Made by a program: the position numbers and the translations under genes | In this document: in pieces, positions 29,784 to 39,065 of the stretch | Layout of the letters: each line of letters starts with the position of its first letter | Position numbering within the stretch: the stretch's first letter is position 1 | Notes under the pieces: model-generated | What the model was told of the DNA's origin: nothing | What the model saw: only the letters and a program-made list of their open reading frames with translations | Databases searched by the model: none | Source: Sulfurimonas sp. endosymbiont of Alviniconcha boucheti | Lineage (GTDB): Bacteria > Campylobacterota > Campylobacteria > Campylobacterales > Sulfurimonadaceae | Assembly (NCBI GenBank): GCA_021766785.1 | Contig: JAICBP010000084.1 | Span: 437,951 to 499,346, forward strand | Reading direction: 5' to 3' | DNA: 61,396 nucleotides

Positions 29784-30383
29784 TTAAAGTAGATTAGATT
29801 GTAATTTTATTAAATCTCTATAATCCATATTATCAGCTTTTTTCAAAGCATTTATATACTCATCTCTATGTAAATTTTCTTTTGATAATAAATTTTCATT
29901 CCATTTTGTGGGTTCTAAACTATTTTGTTTTAGATAAATATTTGCCAACATTCTACTCCATCTACCATTACCATTTTTAAAAGGATGGATTTGTACTGCT
30001 CTATGATGAAGTCTTGAAGCTATCTCGATAATATCAAAACTTTTATTTTTTTCCCAATATTCTAAATCATCTACAAGTTTTTTTAACTCTGTGCTTACTA
30101 AATAAGCTTTAACACCGATACTTAACTCAACTTGTCTTATTTTTCCTGCCCATTCCCAAACATCTCCAAACATATCAAAATGAAGTTTTAAAAACCATTC
30201 ATAAGTAAAAGGAGCTAATTTTTTATCAGGTTTTATTGATAGATATTTTAAAGTAGCTTTTGTAATATTTTTTGCTTCAAATAAATATACATCTTGTAAA
30301 GTATATTGTTTATTTGTATCAAGTTTTAAACCTGATATATCATCTGCATATGTTGCACCTTTGATTTTAGTTGTATCTTTCAT
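29784..30383 (-). CDS. Fic-domain protein (AMPylating or related transferase)
   Basis: A 199-residue Fic protein. The catalytic loop HPFKNGNGRWSR matches HPFx(D/N)GNGRxxR exactly. The flanking text LHFDMFGDVWEWAGKIR and ASRLHHRAVQIHPF is close to the 'mobile mystery protein B' group of Fic enzymes. Fic proteins transfer AMP or other phosphate groups to hydroxyl residues of target proteins. No inhibitory (S/T)xxxE(G/N) helix is seen in this chain, so control may come from a partner. An HTH gene precedes it by 8 bases on the same strand, a toxin-regulator arrangement. Confidence 0.88.
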   Translation of the reverse strand: MKDTTKIKGATYADDISGLKLDTNKQYTLQDVYLFEAKNITKATLKYLSIKPDKKLAPFTYEWFLKLHFDMFGDVWEWAGKIRQVELSIGVKAYLVSTELKKLVDDLEYWEKNKSFDIIEIASRLHHRAVQIHPFKNGNGRWSRMLANIYLKQNSLEPTKWNENLLSKENLHRDEYINALKKADNMDYRDLIKLQSNLL

Positions 30384-30391
30384 ATTTTATA

Positions 30392-30772
30392 TTAACTTGC
30401 CCATAAATTTTTTTGATATTTTCCAGTTAAAAACTGTTTTTTTGTATCTTCTATTAAAATATTTAAATTACTTTTTTCTAAACCTTGCATTTCTAATGAT
30501 GATGTATCTTGAACTAAAGATACAATGTATAGTGCTTTTTGTTCAGCTCTTTGTTTCTTTAAAGTATCTATATCAACAACTTCATTACCTGCAAAATCTA
30601 ATCCTAATAAGTTTGTAATCTTTTCAACTGTACTAAGCTTAACATCATCCCCACTAAAAAATCTTGATATAGTTCTATACCCAAGATTTGAAAGTTTAGA
30701 AAGATTTTCAATTGTAATGCCAATTTCTTCTTTTCTAGCTTTCACTTTTTGTAATAAATGTAATCTAGTCAT
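30392..30772 (-). CDS. XRE-type helix-turn-helix regulator paired with Fic
   Basis: A 126-residue protein from ATG at 30772 (MTRLHLLQKVKARKEEIG). The helix-turn-helix is TIENLSKLSNLGYRTISRFF, followed by KLSTVEKITNLLGLDF as in XRE/Cro proteins. The C-terminal half is helical (LKKQRAEQKALYIVSLVQDT) and may contact the Fic protein. The frame extends upstream to 30832 but the added 20 residues are poor in regulator character. It ends 8 bases before the Fic gene, so likely autoregulates the pair. Confidence 0.8.
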   Translation of the reverse strand: MTRLHLLQKVKARKEEIGITIENLSKLSNLGYRTISRFFSGDDVKLSTVEKITNLLGLDFAGNEVVDIDTLKKQRAEQKALYIVSLVQDTSSLEMQGLEKSNLNILIEDTKKQFLTGKYQKNLWAS

Positions 30773-30959
30773 AATACATACCTTAAAATTAAATGTATAT
30801 TTATTATGCCATAAGTGGCTTAAAAAAATCAAGTTTATTTTTAACTTTATATGGACATTTGATTATAAAGTAAGAAAATAAGGTATATAATGCCCCTAAA
30901 ATCTAAGACAGCAATTCAGTAGAATTTATTTTCAAAAAAGTTAAAATAATTAACTTTTT

Positions 30960-31331
30960 CTAATTTGAGAGCTTATCTATCAATAAAGATATTTTACTTT
31001 CTAAATCATCTAACTTCTCATCACAAATCATAAAAACTGTTTCAGAGTCTATATCTATGTAGTGATGAGTTATTATCTCTCTTGTTTTGATAATGTTACT
31101 CCAATATGTTTTAGTAGCAACTTCTAACAAGAACTCTCTATCTCTCTTATCTATATTTTTTAATGCTTCCCCAATAGACTGTAATCGCATAGAGATAGAG
31201 TCTAGCTTCATCATCCCATCTTTGCTATACATAAAGTCATCACTACTGCTAATGTCCTCAAATCTATCTTTAATCATCTCAATACTCTCAAGGATGAATT
31301 TTAATAGCTCTAAATTATTCGCTTTATCCAT
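30960..31331 (-). CDS. hepT: HepT-like HEPN-domain toxin RNase
   Basis: A 123-residue helical protein of the DUF86/HepT family. The HEPN active motif Rx4HxY is read in KTREIITHHYIDIDSET. HepT toxins act as RNases and are neutralised by MntA, which AMPylates the tyrosine of this motif. The start overlaps the upstream nucleotidyltransferase gene by 8 bases, the usual MntA-HepT order. Confidence 0.88.
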   Translation of the reverse strand: MDKANNLELLKFILESIEMIKDRFEDISSSDDFMYSKDGMMKLDSISMRLQSIGEALKNIDKRDREFLLEVATKTYWSNIIKTREIITHHYIDIDSETVFMICDEKLDDLESKISLLIDKLSN

Positions 31332-31614
31332 AAATCACATCTTTTTGAATATTGGCAATGATAACTTGATTGTTATTTTTATGTTTATGAAACAAATCTA
31401 TCTTTTTGTGATACAACTCTTCAAGATAATTCCAAAGTCCTGCAAGATTATCAAATGTTTTATGTTTAAACTCTACATAAATATCAATATCACTCTCTTT
31501 AGTTTGCTTATCTTTTGCATAGCTACCAAATAAACCTATCTTATCGACCTCAAATTCTTTCTCAATATAAGGTTTGTTATCTGCTAATTTACTTAATATT
31601 TCATTTTTAGTCAT
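31324..31614 (-). CDS. mntA: MntA-like minimal nucleotidyltransferase antitoxin
   Basis: A 96-residue MNT protein from ATG at 31614, behind a strong AAGGAGG. The signature GSx10DxD is exact: GSYAKDKQTKESDID, with the third acidic residue in YVEFKH. In the known type VII toxin-antitoxin system MntA adds AMP to HepT. A longer frame to 31638 would place the ribosome-binding site inside the gene, so it is rejected. Confidence 0.88.
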   Translation of the reverse strand: MTKNEILSKLADNKPYIEKEFEVDKIGLFGSYAKDKQTKESDIDIYVEFKHKTFDNLAGLWNYLEELYHKKIDLFHKHKNNNQVIIANIQKDVIYG

Positions 31615-31654
31615 ATTCTTAAACCTCCTTATTCTCAATTCAAATTTTGAGTCT

Positions 31655-31861
31655 TCATTTTCTTAAGTTCATTATATCATTTTCTAGTTTGATTTTTTCT
31701 AACAGAGGATTCCCTTCACTTATATTTCTAAATTCTATTTTCTTAGAGCCACTTGCAGATTCCCACAAAAGTAATGGCTGCTTAGTTAGGTGGAAATTGC
31801 ATTTATTGGTTGAATGGGCGTTCTTAAAGTTGTGAAAGTACTTATTTTTAGGGTTTAGAAG
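31655..31861 (-). pseudogene. Coding remnant between tRNA-Ser and mntA
   Basis: On the minus strand an open frame runs from the tRNA-Ser 3' end to a TGA at 31655 with no start codon near its beginning. It reads, in part, NPKNKYFHNFKNAHSTNK, PLLLWESASGSKKIEF and RNISEGNPLLEKIKLENDIM. It looks like the C-terminal tail of a gene whose front has been lost at the tRNA junction, as happens when mobile DNA inserts at a tRNA. Family not recognised. Confidence 0.35.
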
Positions 31862-31950
31862 TGGTGGACCCTCAGGGATTCGAACCCTGGGAGGTGTGAC
31901 CCTCGCCGGTTTTCAAGACCGGTGCATTCGACCAACTCTGCCAAAGATCC
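31862..31950 (-). tRNA. tRNA-Ser (anticodon TGA)
   Basis: The minus strand gives a class II tRNA of 89 bases with encoded CCA. The acceptor GGATCTT pairs with AGGGTCC (three G-U wobbles counted in). The anticodon loop is CTTGAAA, followed by a long variable arm and the T-arm CAGGGTTCGAATCCCTG. Its 3' end faces the accessory island. Confidence 0.93.
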
Positions 31951-31979
31951 ACATCTATTTTATTATAAACTATATAAAA

Positions 31980-32053
31980 TGGAGGTGCCACCCAGATTTG
32001 AACTGGGGATAGCAGCTTTGCAGGCTGCGGCCTTACCACTTGGCGATGGCACC
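31980..32053 (-). tRNA. tRNA-Cys (anticodon GCA)
   Basis: 74 bases with encoded CCA. The acceptor GGTGCCA pairs with TGGCACC, the anticodon arm is CAGCCTGCAAAGCTG, and the T-arm is CCCAGTTCAAATCTGGG. It is 27 bases from the tRNA-Leu gene. Confidence 0.95.
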
Positions 32054-32076
32054 AGTCAATTTATCTTTCACATCGA

Positions 32077-32163
32077 TGGTGCCCGGAGCCGGACTTGAAC
32101 CGGCACAGTATTGCTACCGGGGGATTTTAAGTCCCCTGCGTCTACCAATTTCGCCATCCGGGC
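32077..32163 (-). tRNA. tRNA-Leu (anticodon TAA)
   Basis: 87-base class II tRNA with encoded CCA. The acceptor GCCCGGA pairs with TCCGGGC, the anticodon loop is CTTAAAA within GGGGA and TCCCC, and the T-arm is GCCGGTTCAAGTCCGGC. Confidence 0.95.
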
Positions 32164-32203
32164 ATCTATCTATGAAATTATAGTTTTATAATATTAAATT
32201 AAA

Positions 32204-32278
32204 TGGAGCGGGAAACGAGGTTCGAACTCGCGACCCCAACCTTGGCAAGGTTATGCTCTACCACTGAGCTATTCCCGC
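32204..32278 (-). tRNA. tRNA-Gly (anticodon GCC)
   Basis: 75 bases with encoded CCA. The acceptor GCGGGAA pairs with TTCCCGC, the anticodon arm is AACCTTGCCAAGGTT, and the T-arm is GCGAGTTCGAACCTCGT. It is first in the four-tRNA cluster on the minus strand (Gly-Leu-Cys-Ser). Confidence 0.95.
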
Positions 32279-32429
32279 ATCCAAACTCTTACGACAAAGT
32301 GTCTATAAGTGAGCCGGAATTATAGCCGATTGTTTTTCATTTGTAAAGAGTTTTTAGCCTAAATTTTAAAAAAAGTGGTATAATTTCATTTATAATTTCT
32401 AATAATAAATTATAAATAAGGATTTTTTG

Positions 32430-34118
32430 ATGAGAAGTGATACTATAAAAAAAGGTTTTGACAAAGCTCCACACCGTTCATTACTACGTGCAACAGGTCT
32501 AAAAGATGAGGATTTTGATAAGCCGTTTATTGGTATTGCAAATTCATATATAGACATTATTCCTGGGCACTTTTTTCTTCATGAGTACGGTGAGATAGTA
32601 AAAGAGGCTATTCGTGAAGCAGGTGGCGTTCCATTTGTATTTAATACTATAGGCGTTGATGATGGGATAGCAATGGGGCACGATGGTATGCTTTACTCCC
32701 TCCCATCTCGTGAAATTATCGCAGATTCTATTGAGACTGTTATGAATGCTCATAAACTTGATGCTATGATCTGTATTCCAAACTGCGATAAGATTGTCCC
32801 AGGTATGATTATGGGTTCACTGCGTGTTAATGTTCCTACTATTTTTGTCTCTGGTGGACCTATGCCTGCTGGGCATAAAAAAGATGGTACTCCTATTGAT
32901 CTTTCGACGGCGTTTGAAGCAGTTGGAGAATTTAACGATGGGAAGATGACAGAAGAAGAACTCCATGAAATAGAGTGTGAGGCTTGTCCTTCTGGTGGTT
33001 CATGTTCTGGTATGTTTACAGCAAACTCTATGAACACTCTCTGTGAAGCTATGGGTATAGCACTTACTGGAAATGGTACAGTGCTTGCGATGACTCCAGA
33101 ACGTATTGCTATGGTAAAAGAGGCTGCTAAGCGTATAGTTGAGTTAGCAAAGATGAAAAATAATGAGAAGTACAACTTTAAAAATATTCTTAATGAAAAA
33201 GCAATTCACAATGCATTTGTCGTAGATATGGCGATGGGTGGAAGTTCAAACACTGTTCTTCATATGTTAGCTATTGCAAAAGAAGCTGATGTTGAGTTCA
33301 AAATAGAAAATATTAATGCTATTGCAGAAAAAGTAGCACATATCGCAAAAATCTCTCCATCACTCACAACTGTACATATGAAAGATATTGATGATGCAGG
33401 TGGAGTAAACGCCGTTATGAAAGAGGTAAGTCGCCGTGGAGGTTTACTAAACTTAGATGCACAGATGATTACTGGTGAAACTTTAGCTGAGCGTATAAAA
33501 GGTGCTGAGATAAAAGATACTTCAATCATTCATACAAATGAAAATGCCTATTCTCAAGTGGGGGGTCTCTCTATTCTTTTTGGTAATCTTGCAACTGAAG
33601 GTGCAGTAGTAAAAAGTGCTGGTATAGCTCCAAGTATGCGTGCCTTTAAGGGAACAGCTATCTGCTTTAATTCACAAACAGAAGCTATCAAAGGTATTAT
33701 GGGTAAAAAAGTACAAGCTGGAGATGTTGTAGTTATTCGTTATGAGGGTCCAAAGGGTGGTCCAGGTATGCAAGAGATGCTTGCTCCTACAGCACTTATT
33801 CAAGGAATGGGGCTTGGTGAATCTGTAGCCCTCATTACAGATGGACGTTTCTCAGGTGCAACTAAAGGAGCTTCTATAGGGCATGTCTCACCTGAAGCCG
33901 CTGAGGGTGGACTTATAGCCCTCATAGAAGATGGCGATGAGATAGAGCTTGATGTAGATAAGCATATTTTACAACTTAATGTAAGTGAAGACGTTTTAGC
34001 ACAAAGAAAAGTTGCTTATATCCCATACAAAAATGAAGTAACATCAAAGTGGCTCAAACGCTACCAATTATTAGTATCAAATGCATCAAATGGTGCAGTA
34101 CTAAAAACACAATTATAA
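32430..34118 (+). CDS. ilvD: Dihydroxy-acid dehydratase
   Basis: A 562-residue Fe-S enzyme making 2-keto acids for branched-chain amino acids. Phrases: [20 protein letters not shown], the cluster cysteines in [12 protein letters not shown] and [20 protein letters not shown], and [20 protein letters not shown] and [20 protein letters not shown]. The start is ATG at 32430, behind TAAGGA. A TTG one codon upstream is rejected. It runs into thrS after 17 bases, suggesting an ilvD-thrS-infC message. Confidence 0.96.
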   Translation: MRSDTIKKGFDKAPHRSLLRATGLKDEDFDKPFIGIANSYIDIIPGHFFLHEYGEIVKEAIREAGGVPFVFNTIGVDDGIAMGHDGMLYSLPSREIIADSIETVMNAHKLDAMICIPNCDKIVPGMIMGSLRVNVPTIFVSGGPMPAGHKKDGTPIDLSTAFEAVGEFNDGKMTEEELHEIECEACPSGGSCSGMFTANSMNTLCEAMGIALTGNGTVLAMTPERIAMVKEAAKRIVELAKMKNNEKYNFKNILNEKAIHNAFVVDMAMGGSSNTVLHMLAIAKEADVEFKIENINAIAEKVAHIAKISPSLTTVHMKDIDDAGGVNAVMKEVSRRGGLLNLDAQMITGETLAERIKGAEIKDTSIIHTNENAYSQVGGLSILFGNLATEGAVVKSAGIAPSMRAFKGTAICFNSQTEAIKGIMGKKVQAGDVVVIRYEGPKGGPGMQEMLAPTALIQGMGLGESVALITDGRFSGATKGASIGHVSPEAAEGGLIALIEDGDEIELDVDKHILQLNVSEDVLAQRKVAYIPYKNEVTSKWLKRYQLLVSNASNGAVLKTQL

Positions 34119-34135
34119 GAGAATAGGAAAAGATA

Positions 34136-35944
34136 TTGAGTGTAATAGCAATAAAATATAATGATGAAATAGTAGATTTAGTGACTGCGCAGGAGCGTGG
34201 TATTGAGGGTGAAGAGATAGAACTTAACAACTCGCATGACTCTTTGGATGTACTCCGCCACTCCACAGCACACCTTATGGCGCAAGCGATTAAGTCGCTT
34301 TATCCTGATGCTAAATTTTATGTAGGTCCAACGGTAAAAGAGGGTTTTTACTACGATTTTAAAACAGAGTTGGAGATAGGTGAAGGTGATCTTAAAAAGA
34401 TTGAGAAACAGATGCTCTCTTTTGCCAAGAAAAAGTATAAGATAGAAAAATATACCATCTCTATGGATGAGGCAAAAGAGAAGTTCAAAGATGATCATCT
34501 CAAGCTTTCAGTAATGCAGAGAATCCAAGATGAGAGAGTAAGTATCTATAAGCAAGGTGAGTTTGAAGACTTATGCCGTGGACCTCATTTACCATCTATT
34601 GGACTTATTCGTTACTTTAAGCTTACAAAGATAGCTGGTGCTTACCTTGGTGGTGATTCTAAGAACGAAATGCTTACTCGCATATATGGTATTGCATTTG
34701 CAGATAAAGAGTCTCTTAAGGCTCATATGCAAATGATAGCTCAAGCTGAAAAACGTGACCACCGTAAACTTGGAAATGAGATGAAACTTTTTACTTTTCG
34801 TGAAGAGGTTGGAGCTGGTTTTCCTATCTGGCTTCCAGCTGGTGGACGTCTTCGTGCTCGTTTAGAATCACTACTTTTTAAAGCTCATCGTAAACGCGGT
34901 TATGAGCCGGTTCGTGGTCCAGAAATGCTCCGTGCTGATCTTTGGAAAACTTCAGGGCATTACCAAAATTACGGTGAAAATATGTACTTCACAAATATTG
35001 ATGAGATTGAGTTTGGTGTGAAACCTATGAACTGTGTTGGGCATATTAAAGTTTATGAAGATGATCTTCACTCTTACCGTGATCTCCCTATAAAGTACTT
35101 TGAGTATGGTGTAGTACATCGTCATGAGATGACTGGTGCACTTCATGGACTTTTTCGTGTTCGTGAGTTTACTCAAGATGATGCACATATTTTTTGCACA
35201 GTAGATCAAATAGAAGAGCAGATCATTGAAGTTATTGACTTTGTGGATAAGATTATGACTACTTTTGGCTTTAAGTACAATATGACTATTAGTACTAAAC
35301 CTGAAAAGGCAGTTGGTGATGCAGAGGTTTGGGAAAAGTCAGAAGCTGCACTTGTTCGTGCGATGAAGAGACACAAGCTCCCTTATACTATAGATGAGGG
35401 CGGTGGAGCTTTTTATGGTCCTAAAATTGATATCAAAATCCTTGATGCGATTGGACGTGAATGGCAATGTGGAACTGTACAGTTGGACAATAACTTACCA
35501 GAACGTTTTAAGCTTGAGTATAATGGCGAAGAGAATGAAAAGATACAACCTGTAATGATTCACCGTGCGATATTAGGCTCATTTGAGCGTTTTATAGGGA
35601 TTTTAACTGAGCATTATGCTGGTGAGTTCCCTATGTTTATTGCTCCTACACAAGTAGCAATTGTTCCTGTTGCTGAAGTACATAAAGAATATGCTAAGCT
35701 TTTATCAGATAAACTTATCAACATTAATGCTGATAGTGAAATATATGCTAAAAATGATTCACTAAACAAACGTATTCGTGTAGCAGAAAAGACTCGTGTT
35801 CCTATGATCGCTGTTATAGGTGATGAAGAGATAGAAAATAAGAGTGTATCTATTCGTGATAGAAGGACAAGGGAACAATATACTATAAGTGAAGAAGAAT
35901 TTCTTAAACTTATACAAACTAAAATAAATGAGGTAAATTTTTGA
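34136..35944 (+). CDS. thrS: Threonyl-tRNA synthetase
   Basis: A 602-residue class II synthetase. It has a short N-terminal part, the editing domain with [11 protein letters not shown] and [10 protein letters not shown], the catalytic core with motif 2 [20 protein letters not shown] and MNCVGH, motif 3 [20 protein letters not shown], and the anticodon-binding domain with QVAIVPVAE. The TGS domain is reduced, so the protein is shorter than E. coli ThrS (642), as usual in this phylum. The start is a TTG seven bases after AGGA. The stop overlaps the infC start by 4 bases. Confidence 0.95.
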   Translation: MSVIAIKYNDEIVDLVTAQERGIEGEEIELNNSHDSLDVLRHSTAHLMAQAIKSLYPDAKFYVGPTVKEGFYYDFKTELEIGEGDLKKIEKQMLSFAKKKYKIEKYTISMDEAKEKFKDDHLKLSVMQRIQDERVSIYKQGEFEDLCRGPHLPSIGLIRYFKLTKIAGAYLGGDSKNEMLTRIYGIAFADKESLKAHMQMIAQAEKRDHRKLGNEMKLFTFREEVGAGFPIWLPAGGRLRARLESLLFKAHRKRGYEPVRGPEMLRADLWKTSGHYQNYGENMYFTNIDEIEFGVKPMNCVGHIKVYEDDLHSYRDLPIKYFEYGVVHRHEMTGALHGLFRVREFTQDDAHIFCTVDQIEEQIIEVIDFVDKIMTTFGFKYNMTISTKPEKAVGDAEVWEKSEAALVRAMKRHKLPYTIDEGGGAFYGPKIDIKILDAIGREWQCGTVQLDNNLPERFKLEYNGEENEKIQPVMIHRAILGSFERFIGILTEHYAGEFPMFIAPTQVAIVPVAEVHKEYAKLLSDKLININADSEIYAKNDSLNKRIRVAEKTRVPMIAVIGDEEIENKSVSIRDRRTREQYTISEEEFLKLIQTKINEVNF

Positions 35945-36456
35945 GTAAAAAAAACCGTGTAATAATGAATGATGATATTCGTGCAACAGAAGTAAGATGT
36001 AATGTAGATGGAGCAGAGTCTTTAGGTATAGTATCTATTGATGAAGCTATGGAAAAAGCAAATGAATTAGACATGGACTTAGTGTTAATAGCACCAGATG
36101 CAAAGCCTCCTGTTGCAAAGATTATGGATTACGGTAAATACAGATACCAAGAAGAGAAAAAACTTAAAGAGCAACGTAAAAATCAAGTGAAGATTGTTGT
36201 TAAAGAGATTAAACTTTCAGTAAAAATAGCTGAAAATGATATGAACTTTAAAGTTAAACATGCAAGGGAGTTTTTGGAAAAAGGTTTTCATGTAAAATTT
36301 CGTGTATTTTTGCGTGGCCGTGAGATGGCTCATCCAGAAGCTGGAAAAGAAGTACTTCTGCGTGTCTGGCCTATGGTTGAGGATATTGGTGTAATGGAAA
36401 AACCACCTAAATTTGAAGGTCGTTACTTTAATATGTATGTTACTCCCCAAAAATAA
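35941..36456 (+). CDS. infC: Translation initiation factor IF-3
   Basis: A 171-residue factor that keeps ribosomal subunits apart and checks the initiator tRNA. The N-domain is [20 protein letters not shown], and the linker and C-domain include [39 protein letters not shown] and [18 protein letters not shown]. The start codon is TTG in a TTGA overlap with the thrS stop. Unusual starts are a known feature of infC and allow self-control. The usual followers rpmI and rplT are absent here. Confidence 0.95.
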   Translation: MSKKNRVIMNDDIRATEVRCNVDGAESLGIVSIDEAMEKANELDMDLVLIAPDAKPPVAKIMDYGKYRYQEEKKLKEQRKNQVKIVVKEIKLSVKIAENDMNFKVKHAREFLEKGFHVKFRVFLRGREMAHPEAGKEVLLRVWPMVEDIGVMEKPPKFEGRYFNMYVTPQK

Positions 36457-36553
36457 TAAGTAGTGATCTTTTGAGAGCATAATGCTCTCCTTTTAATATA
36501 ATCAAATAAAATAAATGTTATAATACTGTTCAATAAATTAATAAAGGAAAATT

Positions 36554-37069
36554 ATGATTAGAAAAATGCCTTGGTGGTTAGGTGGTATATTAATGGCAGG
36601 ACTCCTGCTGTTTGCTTTTTCACATATTGGTGCTTCAAGACCTATTGGAGCTTCTACATATGTACCATATTTTGCAGGAATTCTCTTCAATTTAGATCCA
36701 CAAGAGTACCCTTATCTTCAAGAAGTAAATAATGCAGGAGCATGGGAAGGGGTAATGCTATTAGGTGCATTGTTTGGTGGATTTATTACTTCTGTCTTTA
36801 TAACAAAAACTTTTAAGTTTACTGTTATGCCAGCAGGTTGGAAAAAGTATAAAAATGATTCTGTGTTATCTCGTCTCTTTTGGAGTTTTTTAGGTGGTTT
36901 TTTACTTATAGTAGGTGCTAGACTCGCTGGAGGGTGTACAAGTGGGCATTTTTTAAGTGGGATGAGCCAAGGAGCTATAAGTAGTATGATTTTTGGTGGA
37001 GTAGTACTTATAACAGTGCTTGTAACTGGAAAATTATTTTATAAAAGTGGAGCAGAAAATGATAGATAG
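36554..37069 (+). CDS. YeeE/YedE family sulfur transporter half, first
   Basis: A 171-residue membrane protein with about four or five helices. GAWEGVMLLGALFGGFITSV and ARLAGGCTSGHFLSGMSQGA carry the conserved Gly-rich and Cys motif of YeeE/YedE proteins, which move thiosulfate or other sulfane sulfur. It covers about half the length of single-chain YeeE. The second half follows with a 23-base overlap, so the two very likely form one heteromeric transporter. Confidence 0.88.
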   Translation: MIRKMPWWLGGILMAGLLLFAFSHIGASRPIGASTYVPYFAGILFNLDPQEYPYLQEVNNAGAWEGVMLLGALFGGFITSVFITKTFKFTVMPAGWKKYKNDSVLSRLFWSFLGGFLLIVGARLAGGCTSGHFLSGMSQGAISSMIFGGVVLITVLVTGKLFYKSGAENDR

Positions 37070-37637
37070 AATATTAAGTATGTTTACAACAGTTGGGCAT
37101 GAACCTCACGGATCCATTTTAGTAATACTCTTTATAGGTTTTGTCTTTGGTTTTATACTACAGTACACTCGTGTAGCAGAATTTGACAAAATTGCTGGTT
37201 TTGCAATGATGAAAGATACTATTGTACCAAAAATGCTTTTTTTTGCAATAGGTTTAACTAGTATAGGTCTTTATTTCATGGTTAAGATGGGGTATGCAGA
37301 GTATCATATAAAGCCTATTTTGCTAGGTGGTCTTGTCATTGGTGGTATTATCTTTGGTATAGGAATGGCTATTTTTGGTAAGTGCCCTGGAACTGGTCCT
37401 GTATCTATTGCTGATGGTAGAATGGATGTTCTAGTTGGTGCCATAGGTGGTGTCCTTGGTGGACTTATCTTTACAGTTTACTATGATAAGTTTAAATTAA
37501 TTATGGGTAAGAGTTTAGGAAAGGATAGTTTAACTACTATTTTTACTGGACATGAGAGTCTTGCTATCTTCATCTTTGGAATAGGTCTTATTGTTATAAG
37601 TATTATTATTCCTCTTCGAGAGCTAGATGAAGAGTAG
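37047..37637 (+). CDS. YeeE/YedE family sulfur transporter half, second
   Basis: A 196-residue membrane protein with about five helices. GFVFGFILQYTRVAEFDKIA and GIGMAIFGKCPGTGPVSIAD contain the conserved Gly-Lys-Cys-Pro-Gly motif of the family. The 23-base overlap with the first half indicates translational coupling. The pair probably imports thiosulfate or a related reduced sulfur species, fitting a sulfur-oxidising or sulfur-reducing host. It converges on the MFS gene. Confidence 0.88.
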   Translation: MEQKMIDRILSMFTTVGHEPHGSILVILFIGFVFGFILQYTRVAEFDKIAGFAMMKDTIVPKMLFFAIGLTSIGLYFMVKMGYAEYHIKPILLGGLVIGGIIFGIGMAIFGKCPGTGPVSIADGRMDVLVGAIGGVLGGLIFTVYYDKFKLIMGKSLGKDSLTTIFTGHESLAIFIFGIGLIVISIIIPLRELDEE

Positions 37638-37649
37638 GTGAAAAAATCT

Positions 37650-38975
37650 CTATTTAGAGATTTTCACTTTTAAATTTTCTTCTTTTATAGCTTCAGTTAC
37701 ATATTTTATAACTACAACATCTTCTGTTTCATTAATATACCATTCCGCAATATTTTTATCTTCCAGTGCATGAAGTTTATCAAAATCAACATCTCTTTGA
37801 GGAACAAATAGATGAGAATGTTTTACTGGATTTTGGAGTTTAAATGCTGTCCATATTAACCAAAGAACAATAAGAGCTGAGATGGAGATAGTTAAACTCT
37901 CACGATTACTAATATCAAGATAAAGCCCAGCAAATGTACCGCCTAAAAAAGTAGCAAAGTATGCAGAAGAGTTAGAGATACCTAATGCTGCACCTTTTTG
38001 GTGTACTTTTGCAAATTTAGAAATCATCGATTGAACAAGTGGTTCCATCATATTAAACGCCACGAAAAATGCAACAACACCAACAACAAATACGATACTA
38101 GAGTCTGTAAAGCCCATAATAAGGAAAGAGACTAAAAAGAGAACAATACTTATAAGAAAGATCTGTTTTGGAATATTTTTCTTCTCACCAAATACAGCTG
38201 CTGGTCCCATAGCAACAAGACCAGCGATCATCGCAGGAAGATATGCCATCCATAGTTCATTTTTCTCCCAGCCAAAACCATACTGCTCTTTTGTAAGAAG
38301 TATAGGAATAAGAACAAATGCAACAGTCATAAGACCTTTTTGAAAGGTATTGATGATAATCATATTTAATAGATTACTATCTTTTAAAATATCAGATGTT
38401 TTTGAAGTGTTATGGTAAATATGCTTTATTTTTGGTGGTGTTGGCACTTTCATAAAAAGTACACCTATAGCAAGAGTAGCTAATATAGCAGTAATTAAAA
38501 AGATAGTGCTAATACCAAAATGTGAAGCAATCACTGGACCAAGCCCCATAGCAAGAGCAAAACTCATAGCGATAAATCCACCCATAATAGCCATAGCCTT
38601 ACCACGAACTTCTTCTTCTACAAGGTCGGAGATCATAGCTGTCACAACTGCACCTATAGCTCCAGCACCTTGTAAAAAACGCCCTATCATAAGCATATAG
38701 ATATCTGTCGCATAGGCAGAAATAAGTGAACCTATTAGAAATATAAGTAGTCCTATAAGGATAGTAGGTTTACGACCTATTTTATCACTCATAGTCCCAA
38801 ATGGCACTTGAAAAATCGCCTGGGTTAATGCATAACCACCAACAATTATACCAACTAAAAATGGAGTTGCACCTTTTAAATCTAGTGCATAAACAGAGAG
38901 AACTGGTAAAACAAGAAAAAGTCCTAAAAACCTTAAAAAAAGAATAGAGGAGAGAGGAAGTACTTTTTTGAACAT
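37650..38975 (-). CDS. Major facilitator superfamily transporter
   Basis: A 441-residue carrier with about twelve transmembrane helices and the family loop motif GTMSDKIGRKPTILIG between helices 2 and 3. IGRFLQGAGAIGAVVTAMIS fits the drug:H+ antiporter-like motif of helix 4. About 50 residues at the C-terminus (DVDFDKLHALEDKNIAEWYI onward) are soluble and cytoplasmic. Efflux is likely but the substrate is unknown. It ends 12 bases from the convergent YeeE gene. Confidence 0.87.
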   Translation of the reverse strand: MFKKVLPLSSILFLRFLGLFLVLPVLSVYALDLKGATPFLVGIIVGGYALTQAIFQVPFGTMSDKIGRKPTILIGLLIFLIGSLISAYATDIYMLMIGRFLQGAGAIGAVVTAMISDLVEEEVRGKAMAIMGGFIAMSFALAMGLGPVIASHFGISTIFLITAILATLAIGVLFMKVPTPPKIKHIYHNTSKTSDILKDSNLLNMIIINTFQKGLMTVAFVLIPILLTKEQYGFGWEKNELWMAYLPAMIAGLVAMGPAAVFGEKKNIPKQIFLISIVLFLVSFLIMGFTDSSIVFVVGVVAFFVAFNMMEPLVQSMISKFAKVHQKGAALGISNSSAYFATFLGGTFAGLYLDISNRESLTISISALIVLWLIWTAFKLQNPVKHSHLFVPQRDVDFDKLHALEDKNIAEWYINETEDVVVIKYVTEAIKEENLKVKISK

Positions 38976-39065
38976 ATAAAGCCTTTACATTGAAATCTTA
39001 CACTTATAGTATAATGTCAAAATTATAATGAAAGTAGAATAATAGACACCTATAAGGAAAAGCAA

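Noticed and set aside
31647-31835. Plus-strand 62-codon frame next to tRNA-Ser
   Set aside because: It is the opposite-strand shadow of the better minus-strand remnant and has no ribosome-binding site.
32279-32429. A T-box or amino-acid attenuator ahead of ilvD
   Set aside because: No T-box consensus, leader peptide with repeated branched-chain codons, or terminator hairpin is visible.
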